NCBI RefSeq assembly: GCF_011059105.1
Contig: NZ_JAALLS010000002.1
Span: 279,863 to 343,862, forward strand
Length of the DNA: 64,000 bases
Source: Fodinibius halophilus
Lineage (GTDB): Bacteria > Bacteroidota > Rhodothermia > Balneolales > Balneolaceae
Direction of reading: 5' to 3'
Under the pieces are notes generated by a model. It was given only the letters and a program-made list of their open reading frames with translations, did no database searches and was not told where the DNA came from. Positions 34,919 to 45,037 of this stretch are shown one piece after another (position 1 is the stretch's first letter; every line of letters begins with the position of its first letter). The position numbers and the translations under genes were made by a program.

Positions 34919-37324
34919 ATGTTTAAAAATTACTTTAAAGTTGCATTTCGAAATTTGAGACAGCATAAGAGCTATAGCTTCATAAATATATTTGGGCTGG
35001 CCGTTGCTATGGCTTGTTGCATCTTAATAGCACTTTATGCTCGTACAGAGCTGCAGTATGATCAGTTTCATGAAAAGGCTGATCGTATTACCTCTGTAGG
35101 TGTTGAGTATAAGTTCTTTGGCCGGATGCTTTCTACTCCACATCCACTGGCCGATGCGATGGTAGAAGAGATGCCCGCAGTTGAACAAGCAACACGAGTG
35201 GTTTCCGCCAGTAACTTGAAGCTTAGCCGAAGCGAGCAGGACTTTGTAGAGATTGGTGATGGCAAATATGCAGAGCCTTCATTTTTTGATGTTTTTTCGT
35301 TTGAGTTGATTAGGGGTAAGGCTGGGCAGGCGTTGAATAGTCCTAATAGTATTGTGCTGACAGAATCAGCAAAAGAAAAACTTTTTAATAATACTCAAAA
35401 CCCTGTTGGGCAAACACTGTATTGGCAAAAGGCGGACTCCGCTCACATGCTTACCGTAAAAGGTATTGTAAAAGATCCGCCAACAGAGTCATCTATACAG
35501 TTTGAGGGATTAATATCATACAACACGCGGCCTGCGTCTCAGCGGAAACCTGAAGCCTGGATGATGTTTAACGTAGAAACATATGGTCTGTTGAAGCCGG
35601 AGGCTTCTTTCTCATCCTTAGATTTACAGTTCAAGTCTTTAGCTGAAACTCTCTACGATAGTGAAGATGAAGAGGCTTTAAAGAATAGGTTTTTTTATGT
35701 ACCGTTAACGGAATATCATTTATCAGAAGAGAGCGGAAGTAAAGGATTTACCGGTAGTAAAACGTATCTCTATCTCTTTGGTTCTGTAGCCCTCTTTATT
35801 TTAGTGATTGCTTGCGTTAACTATATCAATTTGGCTACGGCAAAAACCTCGATGCGCACGAGAGAGGTTGGGGTACGCAAAACATTGGGCGGAAACCGGG
35901 GGCAGATTGTAGGTCAGTTTTTGGGTGAGTCAGTGCTTTTGTCGGTAGTTTCCTATATCATCGGAGTCGGAATCGCTCAGCTGGTACTTCCCCATTTTAA
36001 TCAACTTTTTGGTACCAGTATTGCATGGCAAGCTAATGAGTTTTTTCTGCTGGGCCTCTTGGGTGCTGCTGTTTTAGTAGGATTGTTGGCCGGTTTATAT
36101 CCTGCATTGTATTTATCCGGTTTTAATCCTATATCTGTCATAAGAAGTAAAGCCGGTAATGGCCCTTCCGGATCAATTTTGCGTAAATCACTGGTCGTAG
36201 GGCAATTTGCATTGGCAACGATATTAATTATCAGTGCATTGGTAGTGTATAAACAACTCGATTATACACAGACCAAAGATCTGGGTTTTAATGATGAGCA
36301 GGTAGCTGTTATTGATTTGCCCAACAGTAAAAGCTGGGACCTAAGAGAAAGTATTGCGGATAAGGTGCAAACCTTAGCCGGTGTACAAGGGGTTTCTACA
36401 GCAAATCATGCTCCCGGAGGGTTTAGCACTCGTATGGGACAAACACCAGACAATCTATCTGCCCAGCATAAGGTGGAGTCTGATGAGTCAATTATGTTCG
36501 CTCCGGCGATTGTGGATCATTACTATTTGCCACTCTTGGATATTAATTTATTGGCCGGACGTAACTTTTCACCGGATTTATCTACCGACAGGGAAAACGC
36601 TTATATCATTAATAAGAAAGCAGCTGAGAAGTTGGGTTGGTCTGTGAAAGAGGCGGTAGGCAAACCCTTCGGCCTTAGCAAGGAAGGGAAGGTTATTGGG
36701 GTGGTTGAGAATTTCCATATTACCTCATTAAAAAGTAAAATAGAACCTGTATCGCTGCAGATGTTTGAAGGTTCTTATCGGTCGTCTGGAGGTAAACTAA
36801 TTGTACGTTTAGCCCCTGATAAAATTTCATCTGCGTTGGATATGATTAAAAATGAATTAGCTAACTACGCTTCATATAGCAAGTTTGAATATGAATTTTT
36901 GGACCAGGTTTTTGATTCCATGTACCGTACCGAACAGCGATTGGCTCAAATTGTTTCTCTGTTTACAATTGTGGCCATTATAATAGCTTGTTTAGGGCTT
37001 TATGGATTGTCTGCTTTTGCGGCAGAACGCCGTACAAAAGAGATAGGTATTCGTAAGGCGGTGGGGGCTTCGGTGGCTAACATCGTGATGTTGTTGAGTA
37101 AAGATTTTTTGAAGCTGGTAGGCTTGGGATTTGCGATTGCTATACCACTGGCCTGGTATGCTATGAACCAGTGGTTAGATAACTTTGTCTATAAAATTGA
37201 TCTGGGAGCACAAGTTTTTATAATGGCAGGATTCCTTGCACTCATTATTGCTATTACTACAGTTAGCTGGCAGTCGATACGGGTAGCATTAACAAATCCC
37301 GTTAAAAGTTTGCAAAGTGAGTAG
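34919..37324 (+). CDS. FtsX-type ABC permease (first)
   Basis: 801 residues. The N-terminus NYFKVAFRNLRQHKSYSFIN is a strong signature of Bacteroidota-type MacB/FtsX permeases. There are two copies of the FtsX core (about 290-430 and 680-790) with a periplasmic MacB_PCD-like domain before each, and four or more extra helices. TREVGVRKTLGGNRGQIVGQ and ERRTKEIGIRKAVGASV are the two coupling-helix-like motifs. It is 81 bp after the ATPase gene. A single gene appears to carry two half-permeases. Confidence 0.93.
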   Translation: MFKNYFKVAFRNLRQHKSYSFINIFGLAVAMACCILIALYARTELQYDQFHEKADRITSVGVEYKFFGRMLSTPHPLADAMVEEMPAVEQATRVVSASNLKLSRSEQDFVEIGDGKYAEPSFFDVFSFELIRGKAGQALNSPNSIVLTESAKEKLFNNTQNPVGQTLYWQKADSAHMLTVKGIVKDPPTESSIQFEGLISYNTRPASQRKPEAWMMFNVETYGLLKPEASFSSLDLQFKSLAETLYDSEDEEALKNRFFYVPLTEYHLSEESGSKGFTGSKTYLYLFGSVALFILVIACVNYINLATAKTSMRTREVGVRKTLGGNRGQIVGQFLGESVLLSVVSYIIGVGIAQLVLPHFNQLFGTSIAWQANEFFLLGLLGAAVLVGLLAGLYPALYLSGFNPISVIRSKAGNGPSGSILRKSLVVGQFALATILIISALVVYKQLDYTQTKDLGFNDEQVAVIDLPNSKSWDLRESIADKVQTLAGVQGVSTANHAPGGFSTRMGQTPDNLSAQHKVESDESIMFAPAIVDHYYLPLLDINLLAGRNFSPDLSTDRENAYIINKKAAEKLGWSVKEAVGKPFGLSKEGKVIGVVENFHITSLKSKIEPVSLQMFEGSYRSSGGKLIVRLAPDKISSALDMIKNELANYASYSKFEYEFLDQVFDSMYRTEQRLAQIVSLFTIVAIIIACLGLYGLSAFAAERRTKEIGIRKAVGASVANIVMLLSKDFLKLVGLGFAIAIPLAWYAMNQWLDNFVYKIDLGAQVFIMAGFLALIIAITTVSWQSIRVALTNPVKSLQSE

Positions 37325-37505
37325 TGTTAGCTTTCAGTAGTAATTAAACCACATGGTTTATTGTTCCCCACTGGTTAATTGGATAGCGAAAAGTAACTTA
37401 AACATTAAATTGTTTTAATATCGGCATAATGTTGTAACATTTGTCGACTTTAATACTCTTATAGTATTAGCCATCAAGTATCTGTAGAGTATTAAAAGTG
37501 TAATA

Positions 37506-39953
37506 ATGATTAAAAATTATCTAAAGGTTGCTCTTCGTAACCTCAAAAAAAGGGCCAGTTTTGCTGTAATCAATATTTTGGGCTTGGCTATCGGTATAGC
37601 TTGTTGTTTTCTGATTGCCATTTTTGTACTTAATGAGCTTAGTTATGATGAATTTCATAAAAAGGGTGATCGTATATACCGGGTCACTCAAAAAACAGTT
37701 ACCTCTTCGAAGACAGAAGTAGGAGCAAGTACCCCCTTCCCGGTTGGTCCAACGTTAAAAAGTGATTATCCGGAACAAATAGAGAAGATGGTACGCTTCT
37801 TTGATATGCAGGAGGAGGTGCGAACTATTCTTAACCGTGAAACAGACGAATCATTTAGAGTAGATGATTTTTATGTGGCAGATTCTACCTTCTTTGATGT
37901 ATTTACTGCAGAGTTGGCAATAGGAGATCCTGAAGAGGTGCTTGATGAACCGATGTCGGCCGTTATAACGGAAGAGCAGGCCGAGCGCATTTTTGGGGAT
38001 ACAAATCCGGTTGGAAAACAGCTGAGTTTTAAAGGGTCTGAGACCTTTACAGTAACAGGAGTTCTCAAAAATATGCCCAAAAACTCGCATTTCCATGTTG
38101 ATATGCTGCTTTCCTTTAACAGCTTTAAACAGTTGTATAACAAGGACGGTTTTACAAAGCGGTGGTATTGGAATCCCTGTTGGACTTATATCCTATTGGA
38201 AGAGGGGGCACCGGTAGAAGATTTGGAGAAACAGCTCCCTGATTTTGTGGAGAAAAACTACGCTAACCGTGAAGAAGGGGAAAAAATATCACTGGGCTTA
38301 CAGCCACTAACCGATATTCATTTGTACTCCGATTTGGATCTGGAGATGGAGTCAAATGGATCCATTTTCCATGTTTACCTCTTTTCAGCGGTGGCATTCT
38401 TATTATTGCTTATCGCTTGTATTAATTTTACAAACCTGAGTACGGCGCGTTCAACAGAACGATCTCGGGAGGTAGGGATGCGAAAAGTGTTGGGAGCCAG
38501 CCGATCACAACTTTTTTACCAGTTTATGGGCGAGTCTTTTTTGATGACCATGCTGGGCTTTTTGCTGGCTCTTGGGCTGGCTTACTGGAGTCTGCCGTGG
38601 TTCAGTGATTTTGTAGGTAAAGAGCTCAGTATCGGCTTCTTAGGTACAGGTTCAGTAGTAGTGTCGCTGGCGGGGCTCTTCATTTTGGTGGTACTGTTTT
38701 CCGGAATGTATCCAGCTCTTTATTTATCCGGTTATACGCCTGTGGATATAATGCAGGGAGAGGAGATTAAGAATGGAGGAGGTAAGCTCTTTCGCAAAGG
38801 GTTGGTGATCTTCCAATTCACTCTTTCAGTAATGTTAATTATAGGTACCGTAATTGTGTATTTGCAACTCCAGCATATGCAGGATAAGAAGCTGGGGTTT
38901 GATGAGGATCAGGTCGTGGTAATGCCTATCACGCAGACACTGATCGCATGGTATTACCCAAAGTTTAAGGAGAAAGCACTAAAGAACCCGGCGGTTAAGA
39001 ATGTAACTGGAATGAGTAAGGTGTTAGGTTCAGACCGGCAAACATTCTCGAAGTATACTCCCGCAAATGTGCCTGGCGCTCCACCGACCAATATGATTCT
39101 GCATGTTACGCATGATTTCTTTGATACTTATAATATTAATGTGTTGGCAGGCCGCCCGTTTTCCAAAGATCATCCTACTGATCCTGACCAGGCAATTGTG
39201 ATAAATAAAGCGATGCTGCAACAGTTGCAGGTTGATCATGCGGAAGAAGCACTTGGGAAAATTTTCTATTACACAAATTCGAAAGATGAACGAGAGTCTT
39301 ACAAAGTGATAGGTGTTGTAGACAATTTTTACTATACCTCTATCAAAAAAGAAATTTCTCCTCTTGTTATTAATGTAGTTGAGAAAGAGATACCTCGTGT
39401 CTCCCGAATAGAATATTCATCCGTTCGATTAGCTGCTAACAATGTAAAAGAGGGGCTCGAACATATTCGTGAAGTTTGGAATGAGGTAAATCATATTGAT
39501 CCTTTCACCTATACATTTCACAATGAAGAGCTAGAGAAAATTTATTCCTCAGAGAAAAAAATGAGTAGTGTCGCAGGCATATTTTCTATTCTCTGTATTT
39601 TTGTAGCTTGTTTAGGGTTGTTTGGCTTGGCATCATTTACCACCTCGTTACGAACCAAAGAGATCGGTATTAGGAAAGCATTGGGTGCAACGGTACCCAA
39701 CATTTTAAGTCTTCTATCGAAAGATTATGTGAAGCTTGTCATTATATCCAATCTTATTGCCTGGCCGGTATGCTATTATCTTGCCACGCAATGGTTGCAG
39801 AGTTTTCCATCCCGTATAACACTTGGATGGAATATAGTTCCAGTATTTTTAGCGGTTGGCGTGGGTAGTATACTTATCTGTATCCTCACAGTAAGCTACC
39901 AGTCTTTGCGGGCTGCACTTATTAATCCCGTTGACAGTATCCGTCAAGAATAG
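37506..39953 (+). CDS. FtsX-type ABC permease (second)
   Basis: 815 residues, a distant paralogue of the preceding gene with the same architecture: N-terminal NYLKVALRNLKKRASFAVIN, two FtsX cores, and the coupling motifs SREVGMRKVLGASRSQLF and LRTKEIGIRKALGATVPNIL. The two permeases could form a heterodimer on one ATPase, or two exporters that share it. It is 181 bp after the first, so may have its own promoter. A weaker sigma54-like match at 37422 has the wrong spacing and is not claimed. Confidence 0.93.
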   Translation: MIKNYLKVALRNLKKRASFAVINILGLAIGIACCFLIAIFVLNELSYDEFHKKGDRIYRVTQKTVTSSKTEVGASTPFPVGPTLKSDYPEQIEKMVRFFDMQEEVRTILNRETDESFRVDDFYVADSTFFDVFTAELAIGDPEEVLDEPMSAVITEEQAERIFGDTNPVGKQLSFKGSETFTVTGVLKNMPKNSHFHVDMLLSFNSFKQLYNKDGFTKRWYWNPCWTYILLEEGAPVEDLEKQLPDFVEKNYANREEGEKISLGLQPLTDIHLYSDLDLEMESNGSIFHVYLFSAVAFLLLLIACINFTNLSTARSTERSREVGMRKVLGASRSQLFYQFMGESFLMTMLGFLLALGLAYWSLPWFSDFVGKELSIGFLGTGSVVVSLAGLFILVVLFSGMYPALYLSGYTPVDIMQGEEIKNGGGKLFRKGLVIFQFTLSVMLIIGTVIVYLQLQHMQDKKLGFDEDQVVVMPITQTLIAWYYPKFKEKALKNPAVKNVTGMSKVLGSDRQTFSKYTPANVPGAPPTNMILHVTHDFFDTYNINVLAGRPFSKDHPTDPDQAIVINKAMLQQLQVDHAEEALGKIFYYTNSKDERESYKVIGVVDNFYYTSIKKEISPLVINVVEKEIPRVSRIEYSSVRLAANNVKEGLEHIREVWNEVNHIDPFTYTFHNEELEKIYSSEKKMSSVAGIFSILCIFVACLGLFGLASFTTSLRTKEIGIRKALGATVPNILSLLSKDYVKLVIISNLIAWPVCYYLATQWLQSFPSRITLGWNIVPVFLAVGVGSILICILTVSYQSLRAALINPVDSIRQE

Positions 39954-40160
39954 TAGCTATTAAAAATACGGTTCGTGCGATTGATTTTTGAAGCCAGACT
40001 TTGCAAAAGCTCAGGGGGATTTGTGCTTCTGATGGAAGGAGTAAGCTTCGGAGCGGGGAATAGAGGTTTGTAAAGTCTTCGGGTGAAACACCTTTGTGGA
40101 AAAAACCTTAAAAAATCTTATCTAGAGGTTTAAGATCAATCAAAAGCTGATACGTTTTCT

Positions 40161-42008
40161 ATGAAGAAGATTATTATATCTGCATGTGCTCTCATTTTGT
40201 TAGGTGGCTGCATCGCAAAGGAAGAGCAAAATCCCAATATCACTTATGATGTGCATTTTGAGAATGCCGAACATCATGAGGCCCAAATATCATTGACATT
40301 GGAGGACCTTCTGCCCGGTCCCGTAACGGTATCAATGAGCCGGACTTCTCCGGGGCGATATGCATTACATGAGTTTGCTAAAAATGTATATGATGTAACT
40401 GCAGTAAATGGGCAGGGCGATACGTTGGATATTGACCGACCGGATTTGCACAACTGGACGGTGTCTAATCATGATGGGACGCTTACTTTTAACTATACGT
40501 TATATGGTCGCCATGCTGACGGTACCTATACGGGTATTAATGAACAGCATGCCCATTTGAATATGCCGGCAACCTTTGCATTCGTACGATCGTTACCCAA
40601 TGCCCCCATTACGGTCAATTTCCATCCGCCAGAAAAGGCCAGTTGGAAAGTCGCTACCCAACTTGAAGAGACAGAAGACCGTTATACCTTTACGGCACCG
40701 AACTACTATTACTTTTTGGATAGCCCTACCGAGCTAAGCAACTTTATGATGAGTGAATGGGATGCTCCACAAGATACGACGGGGCAGAAGATACAGCTGG
40801 CTGTACATCACAATGGTACCAGAGAACAAGTTGACCGGTATACGGATATGGCCAAAAAGGTCGTGGCCGAACAGGTTGCGGTGTATGGTGAGCCCGCTGA
40901 TTTTGATTATGATACCTATACTTTTATTGCCGATTATTTGCCCTATGTGTTTGGGGATGGCATGGAGCACCGAAACTCTACCATATTGACGAGTCGCCGA
41001 TCTTTGGAGGGAGACAACGCATTGAGAAATTTATATACTCTGTCTCATGAGTTCTTCCACAGCTGGAATGTAGAGCGGTTACGTCCCAAAACGCTTGAGC
41101 CCTTTAATTTTATGGGGGCTAATGTTTCGGATGCCCTTTGGTTTGCCGAAGGTTTTACCAGCTATTACGATGATTTGACTATCCGCCGAACCGGGCTTAT
41201 TTCAAATAAAAAATATGCATCCGATTGGGCCGGCACGCTTAATTATGTACTCAACTCACCGGGCAATACGTATTATAGTCCCATCGAAATGAGTATGCAG
41301 GCTCCTTTTGTAGATGCTGCTACCTCGGTGGATGCCCAGAACAAAGCAAACACCTTTATTTCGTATTACCCATGGGGAGCAGTTATTGGGTTGGGGCTTG
41401 ATTTGACGTTGCGTTCAGAATTTGAAGATGTTAGCCTGGATGATTATATGCGTGCAGTCTGGAAAAAATATGGTAAAACAGAAAAACCGTATACCATTGA
41501 GGACCTGCAACAGACTTTGGCCGAAGTAACCGATAGCAGCAAGTTTGCAAAGACCTTTTTTGATCAGCACGTTCGTGATGGAAAGCAGGTAGATTTAGCC
41601 CCGCTGTTAGCTAAGGCCGGCTTTGTTCTGCAAAAGGCACATCCCGGTGAAGCAGTACTTAGCTTTGGGGCCGGTATAAATTATGAAGAAAATACAGCTA
41701 CTATTTCAGAAAATACCAAGGTAGGAAGTCCGCTTTATAAGGCCGGTCTGGACGTTAATGATGTGATCCACTCTTTGGGTGGAGAAGATATTCAAAATGC
41801 TCGGGATATGAATCGACTGTTAGCTTCCCATGAGCCTGGCGAGGAGCTTTCTGTCACCTACAGCTCATTGGGCCAAGAGTATGAGGCCGCTGTGACATTG
41901 GATGAGGATCCTGAGCTCGAACTACTAACTTATGAACAGGCCGGAAAGGAACTTACTGCCGAACAGAAAACATTTCGTGAGTCGTGGCTGGGAAGCAAGG
42001 CGAAATAG
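40161..42008 (+). CDS. M61 family glycyl-aminopeptidase-like lipoprotein with PDZ domain
   Basis: 615 residues, with a lipoprotein signal (ALILLGGCIAKEE). The M61 zinc motif HEFFHSWNVERLRP starts at residue 296. An N-terminal beta domain (about 25-220) precedes it, and a PDZ domain lies near the C-terminus (about 515-595, VGSPLYKAGLDVNDVIHSLG). M61 peptidases cleave short peptides with N-terminal Gly or Ala. Likely on the periplasmic side. It is transcribed alone after a 207-bp gap. Confidence 0.95.
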   Translation: MKKIIISACALILLGGCIAKEEQNPNITYDVHFENAEHHEAQISLTLEDLLPGPVTVSMSRTSPGRYALHEFAKNVYDVTAVNGQGDTLDIDRPDLHNWTVSNHDGTLTFNYTLYGRHADGTYTGINEQHAHLNMPATFAFVRSLPNAPITVNFHPPEKASWKVATQLEETEDRYTFTAPNYYYFLDSPTELSNFMMSEWDAPQDTTGQKIQLAVHHNGTREQVDRYTDMAKKVVAEQVAVYGEPADFDYDTYTFIADYLPYVFGDGMEHRNSTILTSRRSLEGDNALRNLYTLSHEFFHSWNVERLRPKTLEPFNFMGANVSDALWFAEGFTSYYDDLTIRRTGLISNKKYASDWAGTLNYVLNSPGNTYYSPIEMSMQAPFVDAATSVDAQNKANTFISYYPWGAVIGLGLDLTLRSEFEDVSLDDYMRAVWKKYGKTEKPYTIEDLQQTLAEVTDSSKFAKTFFDQHVRDGKQVDLAPLLAKAGFVLQKAHPGEAVLSFGAGINYEENTATISENTKVGSPLYKAGLDVNDVIHSLGGEDIQNARDMNRLLASHEPGEELSVTYSSLGQEYEAAVTLDEDPELELLTYEQAGKELTAEQKTFRESWLGSKAK

Positions 42009-42137
42009 ACGGCGGTTTAATGGAAACTGTACAATTTAAATTTGTTTGGAACCCAGTCCTCGGCAAACTAAATTCAATATGAGTTAACAGCTATAAAATA
42101 GGTGGACAGGCTTTGTCCGCCTTGAACTATCGTTGAT

Positions 42138-43004
42138 ATGAGTATAAGAAAATACCATCTCGGGTGTACTGTTTGGAGCCTGCGCGATTGGGTCGGTAAC
42201 TTTTTTACCGATGATGCCAAGCAGAGAGAGTATCTTAAACAATACTCTTCGGTATTTAATGCTGTTGAAGGAAATACCAGTTTCTATAATATCCCGAGCA
42301 AAGATACTATTGAGAAGTGGGGGCGCGAAACGCCGGATATCTTCAAGTTCTGTTTTAAGTTTCATCGTTCTATTACCCACCAAAAGCAGCTGCAGGGTGT
42401 AGAAGATGATGTGAAGCGTTTCCTGGAAACCTTTGATCCTATTTCAGATAGGTTGGGTCCCTTTTTTATTCAGCTTCCTCCGCAATTTTCACCGCAGCAG
42501 TTTTCTCGCCTCGAGCAATTGCTCAAGATATTGCCTAGTGCCTATCGCTATGCGGTAGAAGTTCGTCATCCCGACTTTTTTGACCACGGCCGTGAGGAGC
42601 ATCGTCTGAACAGATTGCTTAAAACGTACAGCATTAATCGCGTAATTTTTGATACGCGAAAATTGCATGAAATGAAATCCAATGAATCTTCAGTATTGGA
42701 GGCCAAAAAGAAGAAGCCTCAAGTGCCGGTACGGTTCGTTAATACAGCTTCACGTCCCATAGTGCGATTTGTGGGATCCAACGATCCTATTGCCAATAAG
42801 TCGTATTTAAAGGAGTGGGCTATCGTAGTGGCCGACTGGATCAAAGAAGGTTTGCATCCCTATGTATTTACCCATTCGCCCGATAAAGTAAGTCAGCCGC
42901 CTATCGCCAAACTATTTCATCAGCTGCTGTCCGACCTTATTGAGATGGACCCAATGCCCGCTTGGCCCGTTGACCGCCAAGATAAACAGATGGATCTTTT
43001 TTAA
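42138..43004 (+). CDS. DUF72 family TIM-barrel protein
   Basis: 288 residues with the family N-terminus YHLGCTVWSLRDWVGNFF and conserved stretches FNAVEGNTSFYNIPS, FKFCFKFHRSITH, and FIQLPPQFSPQQF. DUF72 proteins adopt a TIM-barrel fold. Their reaction is unknown. The C-terminus ends with DRQDKQMDLF, a peptide resembling a beta-clamp-binding motif (Q-x-x-L/M-x-L/F), which is a suggestion from the sequence only. It is followed by a repeat-bearing gap. Confidence 0.88.
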   Translation: MSIRKYHLGCTVWSLRDWVGNFFTDDAKQREYLKQYSSVFNAVEGNTSFYNIPSKDTIEKWGRETPDIFKFCFKFHRSITHQKQLQGVEDDVKRFLETFDPISDRLGPFFIQLPPQFSPQQFSRLEQLLKILPSAYRYAVEVRHPDFFDHGREEHRLNRLLKTYSINRVIFDTRKLHEMKSNESSVLEAKKKKPQVPVRFVNTASRPIVRFVGSNDPIANKSYLKEWAIVVADWIKEGLHPYVFTHSPDKVSQPPIAKLFHQLLSDLIEMDPMPAWPVDRQDKQMDLF

Positions 43005-43029
43005 GATGATAGACATGTAGGGAGGGGGG

Positions 43030-43147
43030 CTTTGCAAAACCTCCAATTTTAGTTCGTCATTGCGAGTGAAGCGAAGCAATCTCCAATTAGTAACTGTAAA
43101 ATGAGATCGCCGCACTCCATTCGTGACGACACCAAGGTTTTGCAAGG
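43030..43147. repeat. Palindromic CGTCATTGCGAG-type repeat between DUF72 gene and prfC
   Basis: Outer arms CTTTGCAAAACCT (43030-43042) and AGGTTTTGCAAGG (43135-43147) match at 12 of 13 positions. The left half carries CGTCATTGCGAGTGAAGCGAAGCAATCTCC, and the right carries TTCGTGACGA, its decayed mirror. This text belongs to a widespread dispersed palindrome of Bacteroidota-group genomes. The rest of the 300-bp gap (43005-43304) has no gene. Confidence 0.6.
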
Positions 43148-43304
43148 TCCTCACGTAGATAAAGCAGATTAAACAGGTTTAGGCAGAACGATCTGTGGCA
43201 ATTCGTAAAATCTGTTGAACTCGCTTTTATTCAAAAGGGTGATAAGGGATCGATATTTTCGTATATTTACGGGCTTTTCAGAATCCAGAAACTGATGATA
43301 ACAA

Positions 43305-44924
43305 ATGGCCGAGTCAGATACGCTTACAGAACAACAGCAAGAAATTATAGAAGAGGCGAAACGACGTCGCACTTTTGCGATTATTTCGCACCCTGATGCC
43401 GGTAAAACGACCCTTACCGAAAAGTTACTGCTCTATGGAGGTGCTATTCACGAGGCCGGTTCTATTCGTCAGCGTAAGGCCAATCGTTATGCAGCCTCCG
43501 ACTGGATGGCCATTGAAAAGGAACGCGGTATCTCAGTGACTTCTTCAGTGCTTCGTTTCGAAAAAGATAATATCAAGTTTAACCTGCTGGATACACCGGG
43601 ACACAAAGATTTTTCTGAGGATACTCTGCGTACCCTTGTTGCCGCCGATACGGCCCTGATGGTTATTGATGTTGCCAAAGGAGTTGAGGAGCAGACTGAA
43701 AAGCTATTCGAAGTTTGTAAGATGCGGGAGATCCCGATTATTACCTTCGTTAACAAATGTGACAGGCCCGGTCTTGACCCGTTGGAAGTGATTAGTAATA
43801 TTGAGAATCAGCTCGGCATAGATCCTGTTCCCGCTTCTTGGCCCTTAGGTTATGGTAAGAATTTTCAGGGCATTTATGACCTTATTGGCAGTAAGCTTCA
43901 TCTGCAGAAAAAGGAGGATCACGGGGCTAAAAAGGCGGAGACAGAAGTCTATGACCTGGAAGAAGGACTTGAGCAAGCACGTCTTTCTGACCATGACGTT
44001 GAAAAATTCCGGGAAGAGGTCATGCTCACTGAAGATATGATGGAGATGATGGACGATGAGGCATTTCTGAACGGAAAAGCTACTCCCGTATTCTTTGGTT
44101 CGGCACTTAACAATTTCGGGGTTGATGTGTTTCTGAACTATTTTGCGGAACTGGCCAATCCCCCACAGGCCTATCAAGATATCAATGATGAAGAGCGCGA
44201 TCTGGGAAGGGGCTTTTCCGGCTTTGTATTTAAGATGCAGGCTAATATGAATCCCGATCACCGTGATTGTGCTGCTTTTATCCGTATTACTTCCGGCAAA
44301 TTTGAGCGCGGTATTCAGGTTACGGAGAGCAATACCGGTAATAACGTAAAAATGTCTACCCCCCATACCCTGATGGGTGATGAGCGAAATATTCTTGAAG
44401 AGGCCTATCCCGGGGATGTGGTATCGCTTTTTAATCCCGGCTCATTTCGTATTGGGACGACCATCTACAGTGATGATCCGGTAGAGTTTGATGTAATACC
44501 GCTCTTTACGCCCGAACACTTCATGAAGGTTTCCACCAAAGATCCCTTTAAAAGAAAACAGCTGCGTGAAGGACTCAAACAGCTGGCCGAAGAAGGGGTG
44601 GTGCACGTATTTGAAGTACCCCAAGGTGTTGGCAATGAGCTTTTGCTTGGAACCGTAGGTGCCCTGCAGTTTGAGGTCGTTGAACACCGTATGGAAACCG
44701 AGTATAACACCGAGCTACATATGAACTCAGTCTCTTACCATGCGGCGCGCTGGCTGGGAGAGGATAAAGAGGTGATAGAGGCCTTGGATAGTAGTTACTC
44801 TACCCATGTGACCACAGATATGGAGGGGCATCCCATAGTGCTCTTTGACAGTGGTTATGCGCTTTCTCAAGCCGAGCAGAAGGTTGGAGCTGAAAAACTA
44901 TTCAAGTTCAAGCAAAATACGTAA
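43305..44924 (+). CDS. prfC: Peptide chain release factor 3
   Basis: RF3 is a GTPase that removes RF1/RF2 after peptide release. The 539-residue sequence has ISHPDAGKTTLTEKLLL (G1), GISVTSSVL (G2), DTPGHKDFSEDTLR (G3), and FVNKCDRPG (G4), with the RF3 C-terminal domains (QFEVVEHRMETEYNTEL). The length is near the usual 525-530. It starts at ATG 43305 and is monocistronic. Confidence 0.97.
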   Translation: MAESDTLTEQQQEIIEEAKRRRTFAIISHPDAGKTTLTEKLLLYGGAIHEAGSIRQRKANRYAASDWMAIEKERGISVTSSVLRFEKDNIKFNLLDTPGHKDFSEDTLRTLVAADTALMVIDVAKGVEEQTEKLFEVCKMREIPIITFVNKCDRPGLDPLEVISNIENQLGIDPVPASWPLGYGKNFQGIYDLIGSKLHLQKKEDHGAKKAETEVYDLEEGLEQARLSDHDVEKFREEVMLTEDMMEMMDDEAFLNGKATPVFFGSALNNFGVDVFLNYFAELANPPQAYQDINDEERDLGRGFSGFVFKMQANMNPDHRDCAAFIRITSGKFERGIQVTESNTGNNVKMSTPHTLMGDERNILEEAYPGDVVSLFNPGSFRIGTTIYSDDPVEFDVIPLFTPEHFMKVSTKDPFKRKQLREGLKQLAEEGVVHVFEVPQGVGNELLLGTVGALQFEVVEHRMETEYNTELHMNSVSYHAARWLGEDKEVIEALDSSYSTHVTTDMEGHPIVLFDSGYALSQAEQKVGAEKLFKFKQNT

Positions 44925-44962
44925 GTCTTAGTTACGGAAGTATAATATCTTTTTTACCACCC

Positions 44963-45037
44963 TTGACATAGGGTTGTCAAAACAGCGGTTATTTTAATCA
45001 TCTCACAAAATTAATAATAAAAAATAGATGAGATGAT
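44963..45037 (+). promoter_or_regulatory. Operator-like palindrome and a hairpin over a start codon
   Basis: TTGACA-TAGGGT-TGTCAA at 44963-44980 is a perfect 6-bp palindrome. ATCATCTC (44997-45004) and GAGATGAT (45030-45037) are perfect 8-bp arms, and the second arm contains the ATG (45033) of the next gene. In RNA the stem would hide the start codon. Both are in the 108 bp before an uncharacterised gene. Confidence 0.45.

Noticed and set aside
37422..37435. A second sigma54-like site before the second permease
   Set aside because: GG to the -12 G spacing is 9 rather than 10 nt, and such promoters are strict in spacing.
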